DNA of 64,000 nt from Chitinophagaceae bacterium (GTDB lineage Bacteria > Bacteroidota > Bacteroidia > Chitinophagales > Chitinophagaceae), in assembly GCA_003168265.1 (NCBI GenBank), contig PMSV01000006.1:1-64000 (forward strand), read 5' to 3'. A model generated the notes under the pieces. It had not been told where the DNA came from, made no database searches, and saw only the letters and a list, made by a program, of their open reading frames with translations. Below are positions 47,477 to 57,774 of this stretch, in pieces (position 1 is the first letter of the stretch; each line of letters starts with the position of its first letter). A program made the position numbers and the translations under genes.

Positions 47477-48607
47477 TTGCCGGAGAACCCGGAATTAATT
47501 ATTACCGAATTGACTAAGGCCACGCATATTTATTTTACTGTAACCAACGACCTGGTTTTCGACCAGCGTATGCGTCGCATTTGTAATTCCTTGTCGGGTG
47601 CCGGTTATTTCGTGACCCTTGTTGGAAGACAATATGGAGATTCCCCGGTTACTGAAATGGAAAAATACCGGCAAGTTCGCTTGCATTGCTATTTCCGTAA
47701 AGGGAGGGCTTTTTACGCAGAATTCAATATTCGCCTGTTTCTTTACCTTTTTTTCAGCAAGATCGATATAATATGCGCAATCGATCTCGACACTATTCTT
47801 CCTTGTTTGTTGGTTTCCAGGGCCAAAGGGATAACAAGGATTTATGATGCCCATGAACTCTTTTGTGAAATGAAGGAGATAGTGAGCCGGCCGGGAATTT
47901 ACCGTTACTGGAAAACTGTTGAAAAATGGGCTGTTCCCCATTTCCACCAGGGTTATACGATAAGTGACCCAATTGCTCAGGAATTTGAAAAAAATTATGG
48001 GGTTCATTATTCGGTGATCCGCAATCTTCCCTGTAAACAGGTGGAATTGGATACCGGGACCAATGAGGGTTTTATCTTATACCAGGGTGCGGTCAATGAA
48101 GGACGCAGCTTTGAAACCCTGATACCTGCAATGATTGAAGCAGAAGCGAATCTTTTGATCTGCGGGGATGGGAATTTTACGGATCAGGCTAGGGCCCTGG
48201 TCAAAAAATACAAACTGGAAGATAAGATCATTTTTAAGGGCATGCTGAGACCGGTTGATTTGAGAATATATACCCAAAAGGCAAAAATTGGTCTTACTCT
48301 TTTTGAAAACACTGGAAAGAGCAATTATTACTCTCTTGCAAACCGTTTTTTTGATTATATACAGGCAGGGCTTCCGCAGATCTGTGTTGACTACCCGGCC
48401 TATCGAACCATCAATGAACAGTTTAATGTTGCGTTGCTTATCCCCGATCTGGAACCTCACACTATTGCCTGTGCCCTAAACAATTTGCTCCAGGATGATG
48501 TTTTATATGAGGAATTACACGAGAATTGCCTTAAAGCAAGAGATTACCTGAATTGGGAGGAGGAAGAAAAAAAACTTCTCTTTTTTTATAATCAATTAAG
48601 CAGTTAG
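47477..48607 (+). CDS. Glycosyltransferase (GT4-like)
   Basis: YFTVTNDLVFDQRMRRICNSLSGAGYFVTLVGR; C-terminal NRFFDYIQAGLPQICVDYPAYRTIN. Only TTG starts available in frame before the conserved region. Confidence 0.82.
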   Translation: MPENPELIITELTKATHIYFTVTNDLVFDQRMRRICNSLSGAGYFVTLVGRQYGDSPVTEMEKYRQVRLHCYFRKGRAFYAEFNIRLFLYLFFSKIDIICAIDLDTILPCLLVSRAKGITRIYDAHELFCEMKEIVSRPGIYRYWKTVEKWAVPHFHQGYTISDPIAQEFEKNYGVHYSVIRNLPCKQVELDTGTNEGFILYQGAVNEGRSFETLIPAMIEAEANLLICGDGNFTDQARALVKKYKLEDKIIFKGMLRPVDLRIYTQKAKIGLTLFENTGKSNYYSLANRFFDYIQAGLPQICVDYPAYRTINEQFNVALLIPDLEPHTIACALNNLLQDDVLYEELHENCLKARDYLNWEEEEKKLLFFYNQLSS

Positions 48608-48608
48608 C

Positions 48609-49730
48609 CTGGAAAAGCATGTACATATAGTTTCTTTCGATGTTCCCTATCCTGCTGATTACGGCGGAGTCATAGAAGTTTTTTATAAGTTGAAGGCATT
48701 GTCCGGTTTGGGAGTAAAGATCCATCTTCATTGTTTCGAATATGGAAGGGGCGAACAGCCCGAACTCGAGCGGTATTGCACGGAAGTTCATTATTATCAC
48801 CGCAATGAAGGTCATAAGGGTTTCTCTCACAGGTTGCCCTATATAGTTTGTTCCAGGTCCAACCAGGAATTGACGGATAATTTACTTGCCGATCAGTATC
48901 CCATATTGTTAGAAGGCATTCACTGTACACATTTACTGCAGGATCCACGTTTTGAAAACAGGAAGATATTATTAAGGCTTCACAATGTGGAGCATGAATA
49001 TTACCGTCAGCTTTTCAGGCATGAGCATTCGTTTTGGAAAAAAATATATTATTTCCACGAAAGCCGGATGCTTAAAAAATATGAAAGGAGCATTTCGGAA
49101 AAAGTCCTGATCCTTGCCATGTCACGTCAGGATGCGGAAAAATATGCAAAGGAATTTCAAATCCGCAATATCCATTACCTGCCTGCCTTTCATGCTTTCA
49201 ATGGATTGCAATGCAAAACGGGTTCCGGTTGTTTTTGCCTTTACCATGGCAATCTTTCAGTAGCCGAAAATGAAGCTGCTGCAATTTGGCTTTTACAGTA
49301 TGTATTCAGCGATATGGACCTTCCTTTTGTGATCGCCGGTAAAAATCCCTCCGAAAAATTACAAAGACTTGCCCACCAAAACAGGAATACCTGCATAGTT
49401 GCAGATCCCGCCATTGATGAAATGGAAGATATGGTCCGCAAGGCGCAGATCAATCTGACGCCTTCCTTTAATTGCACAGGCATTAAAATGAAACTGCTCA
49501 ATGCCCTGTTCTCCGGCCGTCATTGCATTACTAACCAGCAATCAGTGGTCCAATCCGGTCTGGAAAATACCTGTCACCTGGCCGGTACTCCGGAACAATT
49601 CAAAAAAATCATCGAAAAACTTTATCATACCCCCTTCCTGGAACAGGATATTTCAGAAAGAGAAAAAATATTATCCGGTAACTATTCCAATGAAAAAAAT
49701 GCCCTGCAGCTTATAGCATGGCTATGTTAG
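48609..49730 (+). CDS. Glycosyltransferase (GT-B fold); N-terminus extends upstream of the ORF-track start
   Basis: In-frame upstream codons read LEKHVHIVSFDVPYPADYGGVIEVFYKLKAL, a typical GT-B N-terminus, without ATG/GTG/TTG before 48690. Confidence 0.7.
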   Translation: MEKHVHIVSFDVPYPADYGGVIEVFYKLKALSGLGVKIHLHCFEYGRGEQPELERYCTEVHYYHRNEGHKGFSHRLPYIVCSRSNQELTDNLLADQYPILLEGIHCTHLLQDPRFENRKILLRLHNVEHEYYRQLFRHEHSFWKKIYYFHESRMLKKYERSISEKVLILAMSRQDAEKYAKEFQIRNIHYLPAFHAFNGLQCKTGSGCFCLYHGNLSVAENEAAAIWLLQYVFSDMDLPFVIAGKNPSEKLQRLAHQNRNTCIVADPAIDEMEDMVRKAQINLTPSFNCTGIKMKLLNALFSGRHCITNQQSVVQSGLENTCHLAGTPEQFKKIIEKLYHTPFLEQDISEREKILSGNYSNEKNALQLIAWLC

Positions 49731-50400
49731 CATTGTCAAAAACCCTTCCTTTTTCGGTCTTCAACATGCGGGCGGGAAATTTCTTAATGACAATGTAATC
49801 ATGTGTGGCCATAATGATGGTGGTTGAGATTTCCCGGCATATGTTGAAGAGAAGTTGCATGATTTCATCTGAGGTTTCCGGGTCCAGATTTCCCGTGGGT
49901 TCATCCGCCAGAATGAGTTTAGGGGAATTGAGCAATGCCCTGGCAATATCCACACGTTGCTGTTCGCCTCCGCTCATTTCAAATGGCATTTTAAAACCCT
50001 TCGCCTTCAATCCGACTTTTTCCAGGACTTCCGCGATTTTGGCATCCATCAGCTTATGATCTTTCCAGCCTGTAGCGCGTAAAACAAATCGAAGATTTTC
50101 CGTCACGTTCCTGTCCGTCAGCAATTGAAAATCCTGGAATACCACACCCAGATTCCTCCTGAGGAAGGGAACGGTTTTCCAGTTCATTTGCTTGAGATCG
50201 AACCCCGCCACAAAGGCGGAGCCTTCTTTCAAAATGATATCGCCATAAAGGGTTTTGAGCAGACTGGATTTACCTGTTCCCGTTTTTCCGACCAGGTAAA
50301 CAAATTCCCCCTTTTCAACCGTAATGTTGACTTCCTGCAATATCAGGTTATCGCTTTGATAAATATTTACATTCTTCAGTTCGACGATAGCTTCACCCAT
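49711..50400 (-). CDS. ftsE: Cell division ABC transporter ATP-binding protein FtsE
   Basis: Walker A GKTGTGKSSLL, signature MSGGEQQRVDIARALL, LILADEPTGNLDPETS. Confidence 0.88.
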   Translation of the reverse strand: MGEAIVELKNVNIYQSDNLILQEVNITVEKGEFVYLVGKTGTGKSSLLKTLYGDIILKEGSAFVAGFDLKQMNWKTVPFLRRNLGVVFQDFQLLTDRNVTENLRFVLRATGWKDHKLMDAKIAEVLEKVGLKAKGFKMPFEMSGGEQQRVDIARALLNSPKLILADEPTGNLDPETSDEIMQLLFNICREISTTIIMATHDYIVIKKFPARMLKTEKGRVFDNANIAML

Positions 50401-50477
50401 GTATGTAATGCATTAAGCAACAAATTTATGAAATTAATCGGCCTACTGAACGATTATGAACAGACTGTTAAAAAAGG

Positions 50478-50888
50478 CTAATTATTTTGTTTGACGGTGG
50501 TTTGATCGACCTGTACCAACTCATTTCCCGTAAGATCCAAAACCAGGTTTTGCAACTGATGCACATATTTTATATCGAGCAAATAGCCTTTATCGGAATA
50601 GTGTAAGAAATATCTTTCATATCGCTTTAAAACAGTGATGTATTGATGCAATTCCCACCTGAGTTCATGATCGAGTGCGCCCGTGAAACGCTGCATCCAG
50701 GTTTCGGTTAGTGCGATGGGTTGAATTAACTTATACAAGCCCGGATCGGCTTTGAACCATATAAAATGCTCCAGTCTTAGAGCTACCTCAATAGACTCGG
50801 GGGCGGAAAATTCCTGTGAGAATGCCCCGTTCAAAGTCAATGGGCCTTTGATAAAATTCCCGATTCTCAATTCATGCAATGAAATCAT
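50478..50888 (-). CDS. Hypothetical phage-like/structural small protein
   Basis: MISLHELRIGNFIKG start is more plausible than the track start 51143, which overlaps the divergent NDH-2 gene. Confidence 0.6.
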   Translation of the reverse strand: MISLHELRIGNFIKGPLTLNGAFSQEFSAPESIEVALRLEHFIWFKADPGLYKLIQPIALTETWMQRFTGALDHELRWELHQYITVLKRYERYFLHYSDKGYLLDIKYVHQLQNLVLDLTGNELVQVDQTTVKQNN

Positions 50889-51068
50889 AATAGCTAAAAT
50901 TTGACGGCGGGGATTCCGGCCGCTATAGCGGAGCCAAATTTGTGGTTTACGCAAATCTAAGCTGTTTGATTGAAATACGGACTCGATTTTGGATATGTCA
51001 AATCTGATAATTCCCGGGAATTGGGATTTTCCGCTGAATGGACGATTTTGCATCCGTAAACAAGTAGC

Positions 51069-52343
51069 ATGCAAACAAAAGAAATCGTGATTGTTGGGGG
51101 TGGCTTTGCCGGCATCAATCTTTCTCTGAGACTGGCCGATCATCCCGGTTTTTCCGTTACCTTAATAGACAGGAATAACTATAATTTTTTTCCGCCATTA
51201 TTATACCAGGTGGCCACGGGTTTTCTGGAATCTTCCAATATCTGTTATCCTTTCCGGAAATTATTCCAACACAAAAAAAACCTCCATTTCAGAATCGGAG
51301 ACCTTATCCGTATTCAGGATCAGGAAAAAAAATTAATTCTTACCACAGGGGAATGCAGTTATGACGAACTCGTACTGGCTACGGGCACCGAAACAAATTT
51401 TTTCGGGATGGAGAATGTAAAAAAATTCGCCATACCGATGAAGACCGTAAATGACGCATTGGGAATGCGCAACCATTTCCTTCAAAAACTCGAGGAAGCG
51501 ACTTTTGAAAAGGATCCGGTCGAAAGAATGCGCCTCATGACTATCGTAGTGGCAGGAGGAGGTCCCACAGGTGTTGAAGTTTCCGGCATGTTGGCTGAAC
51601 TGAAGAAAAATATCCTTTCTAAAGATTATCCTGAACTATCACCGGAAGAGGTTTCTAATAGCAATATTTATTTAGTGGATGCAGGCAATGCCTTACTTGC
51701 TCCTATGAGCGTACAATCCCAGAAACAGACCGCCGGGGCGCTTGGTAAAATGGGCGTGATAATTAAACTGAGCTTGCACGTTACGGATTATGACGGTGAG
51801 AAGGTCTCTCTGAGCAATGGGGAAAGCATCGATACCAAGTCTCTGATCTGGGCCGCCGGAGTCACCGCAGGCAGGATGGATGGAATCGGTCCCGACCATT
51901 ACGGGAAAAACAACAGATTATTGGTTGATGAATTCAATCGCCTGATTGGAATGGAACATATTTATGCCATCGGGGACAATTGCCTGCTGAGTAAGGACCC
52001 TCTTTATCCAAGTGGACATCCCCAGGTGGCGCAGGTGGCCATCCAACAGGCCCGCAATCTGTCCCATAATCTTTTGGCCGGTGAAAAAGGCGAAGCACTC
52101 AAGGCTTTCCGCTATCATGACAAAGGGAGTATGGCCATAATCGGCCGCAATAAAGCTGTAGCCGATTTGCCCAATAAAATGCATTTCTCCGGTTTTATCG
52201 CATGGTTCATATGGGTTTTTGTCCACTTGGTTTCACTCATCAATTACCGCAACCGGGTTAAAACATTATATAATTGGATGATCGCTTATTTTACCAAAGA
52301 CCAATCCTTAAGAATGATCATTCGGCCCGAAAAGAAAAAATAG
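51069..52343 (+). CDS. NAD(P)/FAD-dependent oxidoreductase (type II NADH dehydrogenase-like)
   Basis: IVIVGGGFAGINLSLRL, YNFFPPLLYQVATGFLE, VVAGGGPTGVEVSGMLAE, YAIGDNCLL. Confidence 0.92.
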   Translation: MQTKEIVIVGGGFAGINLSLRLADHPGFSVTLIDRNNYNFFPPLLYQVATGFLESSNICYPFRKLFQHKKNLHFRIGDLIRIQDQEKKLILTTGECSYDELVLATGTETNFFGMENVKKFAIPMKTVNDALGMRNHFLQKLEEATFEKDPVERMRLMTIVVAGGGPTGVEVSGMLAELKKNILSKDYPELSPEEVSNSNIYLVDAGNALLAPMSVQSQKQTAGALGKMGVIIKLSLHVTDYDGEKVSLSNGESIDTKSLIWAAGVTAGRMDGIGPDHYGKNNRLLVDEFNRLIGMEHIYAIGDNCLLSKDPLYPSGHPQVAQVAIQQARNLSHNLLAGEKGEALKAFRYHDKGSMAIIGRNKAVADLPNKMHFSGFIAWFIWVFVHLVSLINYRNRVKTLYNWMIAYFTKDQSLRMIIRPEKKK

Positions 52344-52370
52344 ATCTCTTGATTTACTTAAATTTATCAG

Positions 52371-53372
52371 ATGGAATACACTCCCAACGATAATCGATAC
52401 GACGGAATGGAATACCGTCGCTGCGGAAATAGCGGACTGAAGTTGTCTGCCATTTCCCTGGGCCTTTGGCACAATTTCGGAAATGTGGATCCTTTTACAA
52501 ATATCAGGTATATCCTATTGACTGCATTTGATAATGGGATCACTCATTTTGATCTGGCGAATAATTATGGACAGCCAGCCGGTTCTGCAGAGGAAAATTT
52601 TGGCCGGATCATGGGAAAAGACCTTCATCCCTATCGTGACGAGCTGGTCGTTTCCACCAAGGCCGGCTATTATATGTGGCCCGGACCATATGGAGAATGG
52701 GGTTCAAAAAAATACCTGGTAGCCAGCATCGATCAGAGCCTGAAACGCATGGGGCTCGATTATGTGGATATCTTTTATCATCACCGACCGGATCCACACA
52801 CGCCTTTAGAAGAAACCATGGCCACCCTGGACCTGCTTGTAAGGCAGGGAAAGGCGCTTTATGTAGGGATTTCCAACTATAGGGCAAAGGACGCAGCAGA
52901 AGCTATAAGGATACTGAATGGGATGGGAACCCCCTGCCTGATCCATCAACCCAAATATTCCATGCTGGACAGATGGGCTGAACACGAACTCCTTCCCTTA
53001 CTGGGCCATGCCGGTGTCGGCTGCATACCGTTTTCCCCTCTTGCACAGGGATTGCTCACAGACAAATACCTTAATGGAATTCCGTCTGATTCGCGCGCTG
53101 GTAGAAAATTGGAGAATGGCGCCATACGCGAAGAGGCTATTACAGAAGAGGCCATCTTAAAAGCGAAACAACTTGCAGTGATTGCGAAACAAAGAGGGCA
53201 AAATCTTTCACAAATGGCCCTGGCCTGGATCCTGAAGGATCAACGGATCAGTTCGGTGCTGGTTGGAGCCAGTAAGCCTTCCCAAATCACTGATTCTATT
53301 AAATGCCTGTCCAACTATCAATTTAGCGAGGAAGAATTGGGCCGGATCGATGGCATTCTGAATGGGGATTGA
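52371..53372 (+). CDS. Aldo/keto reductase (YghZ/MgrA-like)
   Basis: FDLANNYGQPAGSAEENFG, STKAGYYMWPGPYGEWGSKKYL, DYVDIFYHHRPDP. Confidence 0.93.
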   Translation: MEYTPNDNRYDGMEYRRCGNSGLKLSAISLGLWHNFGNVDPFTNIRYILLTAFDNGITHFDLANNYGQPAGSAEENFGRIMGKDLHPYRDELVVSTKAGYYMWPGPYGEWGSKKYLVASIDQSLKRMGLDYVDIFYHHRPDPHTPLEETMATLDLLVRQGKALYVGISNYRAKDAAEAIRILNGMGTPCLIHQPKYSMLDRWAEHELLPLLGHAGVGCIPFSPLAQGLLTDKYLNGIPSDSRAGRKLENGAIREEAITEEAILKAKQLAVIAKQRGQNLSQMALAWILKDQRISSVLVGASKPSQITDSIKCLSNYQFSEEELGRIDGILNGD

Positions 53373-53411
53373 AAAAATGACAACCCTGATCTTAACCTAA
53401 TTACGTGAGAT

Positions 53412-55799
53412 ATGAAATGCCTGCGCCTGAGCATTTTCTTTTTATTTTGTTTTGGAACATCCGCCATCTGCCAGCAGATACCCACAGAATTGCTTAATGC
53501 TCCCTGGAAAGCCAATTGGATTCAGGTACCCGGTGAACCTCCAAAGGATTATGGGGTTTATTGTTTTCGAAAAAAAATTTTGCTGTCTGAACCCCCAGCC
53601 TCCCTCATCGTCCATGTGAGCGGGGATAACCGTTACAAACTCTTTGTGAACGGAAGTCAGGTTTCACTGGGACCGGCCAGAGGCGACCTGTATTATTGGA
53701 ATTACGAGACTGTTGATATCGGCCCCTTTCTTAAACGGGGAATAAATGTGATTGCCGCCCAGGTATGGAATTGGGGAGAATACCGGCCTGAGGGACAGAT
53801 TTCCAACAGAACGGGATTCCTTTTGCAGGCCGATAGGCAAAGAGATTCTGTCCTCAACTCGGATAAATCATGGAAATGTGGAAAGGACCCCGGATACAGG
53901 CCACTTACAGGTCTTGGTTATTCTGCTTATTCTGTGGCTGGGCCGGGAGAAATTCTGGACAGGAATAGGGCCTGGAACAATTGGAAGCTGGATGGTTTTG
54001 ATGACAGCAACTGGAAAAATGCGAGTCAAATCGGCTGGAGTGGAGCCTGGCCAAAGGGGATCGGGGATATCAACGGATGGATGTTGGTCCCATCCACAAT
54101 TCCCCAGATGGAATTGAAGACACAGCGATTTTACACGCTGCGAATCGCTTCGGGTCTGCGGCCAGAAAAAGATTTTCCGCAGAAAGCTTCAACGATCAGG
54201 ATACCCTCTAATAGTTCGGTTACCTTATTATTGGACCAGTCCTACCTGACCAATGCCTATCCCGTTTTGATTTTTAATGGGGGAAAAGGTGCCGGTTTCT
54301 CACTTCAATATGCCGAATCCCTTTTTAACAGCGATCCTGCGACCCATTCATTTTCTAAAGGCAACCGCGACGAAGTGTGGGGCAAGATCATGACGGGAAG
54401 AAAGGATAGCGTGCTTTCGGACGGTTCCCAAAACCAGTCATTCACCACTCTGTCCTGGCGCACCTTTCGTTATGTTCAACTGAGCATACGCACTGGAGAG
54501 AACGCCCTGGAGTTTCAGGACATTTATAGTTTTTTCACAGGCTATCCTTTTGAATTTAAGGCCAATTTCAATACCAGTGACTCGGTCCTGAATAAGATAC
54601 TTGAAACCGGCTGGAGAACGGCTCGTTCCTGTGCGATGGAAACCTATATGGATTGTCCCTATTATGAACAGTTGCAGTATATCGGTGATTCCAGAATCCA
54701 GGCCCTGGTCTCATTGTATAATAGCGGTGACGATCGTTTGGTCAGAAACGCAATCAACCAAATGGATCATTCCCGGATTCCTGAAGGAATCACCCTGAGC
54801 AGACATCCCTCTTTCTCACCTCAGGAGATACCCACTTTTTCTCTATGGTATATCGGCCTTCTCCATGATTACTGGATGTACAGGGGAGATAGTGCATTCC
54901 TCGCCGAAAAATTGCAGGGAGTCCGTAATATTCTATGGTTTTTCAGCAAATACCAGCAAAAGGACGGATCCCTGAGAAATGTTCCTTATTGGATGTTCAC
55001 AGATTGGGTAGAAAACAAGCCGGGGTGGTCCGGTGGAACAGCTCCTTATGGAAAAGACGGCAGTTCTTCAATTCAGGACCTGCAACTGCTCTGGGCACTG
55101 CAACTTGCTGCTGACCTGGAAAAACAAATCGGATCAGCTTACCTGGGAGAGGAAGACCTGAAAAAAGCGGAACAACTCCGGCAAACCATCCGGACAGCTT
55201 ATTGGGACCCTGAGAAAAAAATGTTTGCCGACACAAAGGATAAGGACCTCTTCTCCCAGCATGCAAATTCCCTGGCAATCCTGACTCATATGATCCAGGG
55301 TGAGGAGGCTAAATTACTTGCCTTGAAAACCCTGAAGGATAGTTCACTCGCTCCTGCATCCATTTACTTTAAATATTATCTGCACCAGGCCTGTACAATG
55401 GCCGGTTTGGGTAATGATTACCTGAAATGGCTGGACATCTGGCGCCAAAACCTTAAAATGGGTTTGACAACCTGGGCGGAAACCTCAGATATTGACGCAG
55501 CCCGCTCCGATTGCCATGCCTGGGGGGCCAGCCCGAATATCGAATTCTTCCGTATCGTTCTGGGAATTGACGCGGAGGCGCCGGGATTTAGTCGCGTGCG
55601 CATTGAACCCCATCTTGGTTACCTGGAAAATATCAGTGGTTCGATCCCCCATCCAAAGGGCGAACTCAAGGTCAATTACCATTTGGAAAATGGCAAATGG
55701 AAAATCGAAATCCTTCTTCCGGAAGGCATTACGGGGAATTTGCTTTGGAAGGGAATTTCTTATGAGCTGAAAGGAGGCAGGAATTCCTTTGAATTATGA
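53412..55799 (+). CDS. Alpha-L-rhamnosidase-like glycoside hydrolase (GH78)
   Basis: Signal peptide; METYMDCPYYEQLQYIGDSRIQ, WAETSDIDAARSDCHAWGASPNIEFF. Confidence 0.9.
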   Translation: MKCLRLSIFFLFCFGTSAICQQIPTELLNAPWKANWIQVPGEPPKDYGVYCFRKKILLSEPPASLIVHVSGDNRYKLFVNGSQVSLGPARGDLYYWNYETVDIGPFLKRGINVIAAQVWNWGEYRPEGQISNRTGFLLQADRQRDSVLNSDKSWKCGKDPGYRPLTGLGYSAYSVAGPGEILDRNRAWNNWKLDGFDDSNWKNASQIGWSGAWPKGIGDINGWMLVPSTIPQMELKTQRFYTLRIASGLRPEKDFPQKASTIRIPSNSSVTLLLDQSYLTNAYPVLIFNGGKGAGFSLQYAESLFNSDPATHSFSKGNRDEVWGKIMTGRKDSVLSDGSQNQSFTTLSWRTFRYVQLSIRTGENALEFQDIYSFFTGYPFEFKANFNTSDSVLNKILETGWRTARSCAMETYMDCPYYEQLQYIGDSRIQALVSLYNSGDDRLVRNAINQMDHSRIPEGITLSRHPSFSPQEIPTFSLWYIGLLHDYWMYRGDSAFLAEKLQGVRNILWFFSKYQQKDGSLRNVPYWMFTDWVENKPGWSGGTAPYGKDGSSSIQDLQLLWALQLAADLEKQIGSAYLGEEDLKKAEQLRQTIRTAYWDPEKKMFADTKDKDLFSQHANSLAILTHMIQGEEAKLLALKTLKDSSLAPASIYFKYYLHQACTMAGLGNDYLKWLDIWRQNLKMGLTTWAETSDIDAARSDCHAWGASPNIEFFRIVLGIDAEAPGFSRVRIEPHLGYLENISGSIPHPKGELKVNYHLENGKWKIEILLPEGITGNLLWKGISYELKGGRNSFEL

Positions 55800-57260
55800 G
55801 TTCTTACCAGATCCTGTTTGTGCTTTTGAAAAACTGATCAGGAAAGTTGTGCCTGCATACAATATGGTCTTTACGTCTATTGTTGCCCGGTGGGACTGGA
55901 GGATGGAAAGAGCGGCAGGCAATCCCAGACCCAATCCGTTCCTTTTGGATGTAAAATAGGGCTCAAATAAACGCTCCCGATTTTCTTCGCTGATACCGCT
56001 GCCATTGTCCCCGATATGCACCAGGTAGCCGGCCTGATTTTCTTCCACTTTCAATTCGAGTTGTCCATGATCATGGGCGATGGCTTCCGTTGCATTGATG
56101 ATGAGATTAAGAAAAGCAATTTTCAATTTCTCCGGATCTCCATCTACGATGGCCGGAGGCCCTGGAAAGAAAACGACAGTCTTGATTTTCTTTAAAGTTA
56201 TCCGGTCCCTGGCCCTGGATAATGCATCCCTTAGAATTTCCTCGAGATTGATCGGCTCCCGGTTCATTTCCGTATGTCTTGAAGATTGCAATAGTTCTGT
56301 GATGAGGTCATTGATCCGATTTGAATTTCTATAAATGATATCCATATATACCCGGGACTGAGGTCCCAGAGATTCAGCCTGCAGCTCTTCCACGGAAAGG
56401 TTGATATTGGTGAGCGGACCCCTGACTTCATGGGCCAGGATCTTCAGGAGGCGATTGGCCGTATTGAGCTTTTCCGCCTGCAAATTGGCCCTTTCCATTT
56501 TTTTGAGGTTGGTGATATCATGTAAAATGCCCTGCACATAAGGGCTTCCGTTCTGAACTTTTTCACGGCTAGCCGACAAAAGGCAGATTATTTTTTCTCC
56601 GGTTATTGTCTTCAACTCTAATATGTGGTCATCGATTTCACCATGATCTGAAAGGATTCCAGTGATCGAAAAACCAGGATCATCCCGATATAATAATTCC
56701 CGAAGGTTCAGGGTTAATAGCTGGTCATGCGAATAACCCAGCAGGTCCAAAGCGGCTTTATTGACATCCTGAAAATTAAGTTTTTCATCCGCCAGGAATA
56801 CAATGTCTTTCGATTTTTCAAATATATTCCTTAATTTTTTTTCGTTCTGTTTCAGTGCCTTCATCGACCGGGAACGTTCGATCGAATAACGAATGCAACG
56901 CTCAAGTTTTTCCCCATTCAATTCGGATTTCACAAGGTAATCGATCGCGCCGGCTTCCATGGCCTCCCGGTCAATTTGCTGATTACCTTTTCCGGACAAT
57001 AATATAACAGGCTCTTCGCAGTTTTTAGACATGGCTTCTTTCAAAAGGTCAAGGCCGGTTTGAATGCCGAGGCGATAATCTACAAAATAGAGGTCATATT
57101 TGGCATCGCACAAGGATTGGAGGGCTTCGTTATAAAGGAAGATCCAGTCCACTTGGAATTGATAGCCGGGAATCTTTTTTATGTATTCGCTCAGGATGAA
57201 AAAATCGTCTTCGTCATCATCAATGATCAATATCCTAATCGTATTTGTTTGGTAGTTCAT
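55794..57260 (-). CDS. Receiver-PAS-histidine kinase hybrid
   Basis: Receiver IRILIIDDDEDDFFILSEY...YFVDYRLG; H-box LAHEVRGPLTNI; HATPase NLIINATEAI, DNGSGI, GLGLGL. Confidence 0.9.
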   Translation of the reverse strand: MNYQTNTIRILIIDDDEDDFFILSEYIKKIPGYQFQVDWIFLYNEALQSLCDAKYDLYFVDYRLGIQTGLDLLKEAMSKNCEEPVILLSGKGNQQIDREAMEAGAIDYLVKSELNGEKLERCIRYSIERSRSMKALKQNEKKLRNIFEKSKDIVFLADEKLNFQDVNKAALDLLGYSHDQLLTLNLRELLYRDDPGFSITGILSDHGEIDDHILELKTITGEKIICLLSASREKVQNGSPYVQGILHDITNLKKMERANLQAEKLNTANRLLKILAHEVRGPLTNINLSVEELQAESLGPQSRVYMDIIYRNSNRINDLITELLQSSRHTEMNREPINLEEILRDALSRARDRITLKKIKTVVFFPGPPAIVDGDPEKLKIAFLNLIINATEAIAHDHGQLELKVEENQAGYLVHIGDNGSGISEENRERLFEPYFTSKRNGLGLGLPAALSILQSHRATIDVKTILYAGTTFLISFSKAQTGSGKNS

Positions 57261-57527
57261 AATGGTCTGTTATTTGTCCTTCCGGTTTCAGTTTTGGAAT
57301 TATGCAGATAATCACAAAATAGAAAGCCACCTGTATCGATAGCAGGGACAGAAAATTTTCAGGATCTTCCGTTCAACCTATCAAGGAGCAAGGGTCAGGA
57401 ATCAGCTGGGCGCATTCACTGGCTAATGATCATCCCGGGCTTCTTTTTCTCTTTGATAAGGCTGCCTATCAAAAAACGGAAGGAAAGCCGGCAGGGTCGA
57501 GCCAAGGTCAATTTGGTTTAAGACAGA

Positions 57528-57550
57528 AATTCGGATTGCAACACCGAATT
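57528..57550. other. Inverted repeat AATTCGG-N9-CCGAATT
   Basis: Perfect 7-bp arms between divergent sensor kinase and amine oxidase genes. Confidence 0.45.
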
Positions 57551-57774
57551 CGGTAAAGCTCGGTAGATGCTTTATAACTATAAAAATTAATTTAAAAACT
57601 TCACATCTTTTGCGAAGGTCTTAATGATTTCAGAAACAAAAATATTATGCCAAAAATGGGCTCTCCGATAATTTAATCGCTTGTTACCCAGATATCTTGA
57701 AACCCGTTAACAAAGATTCTAGCGGTTGTGTCATTAATTTTGAATCGCAAACAATAAGGGCAATTTATCAAAAA

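Noticed and set aside
50889-51143. N-terminal extension of the 50478 ORF
   Set aside because: Overlaps the divergent NDH-2 start and promoter region; an internal ATG at 50888 gives a better start.
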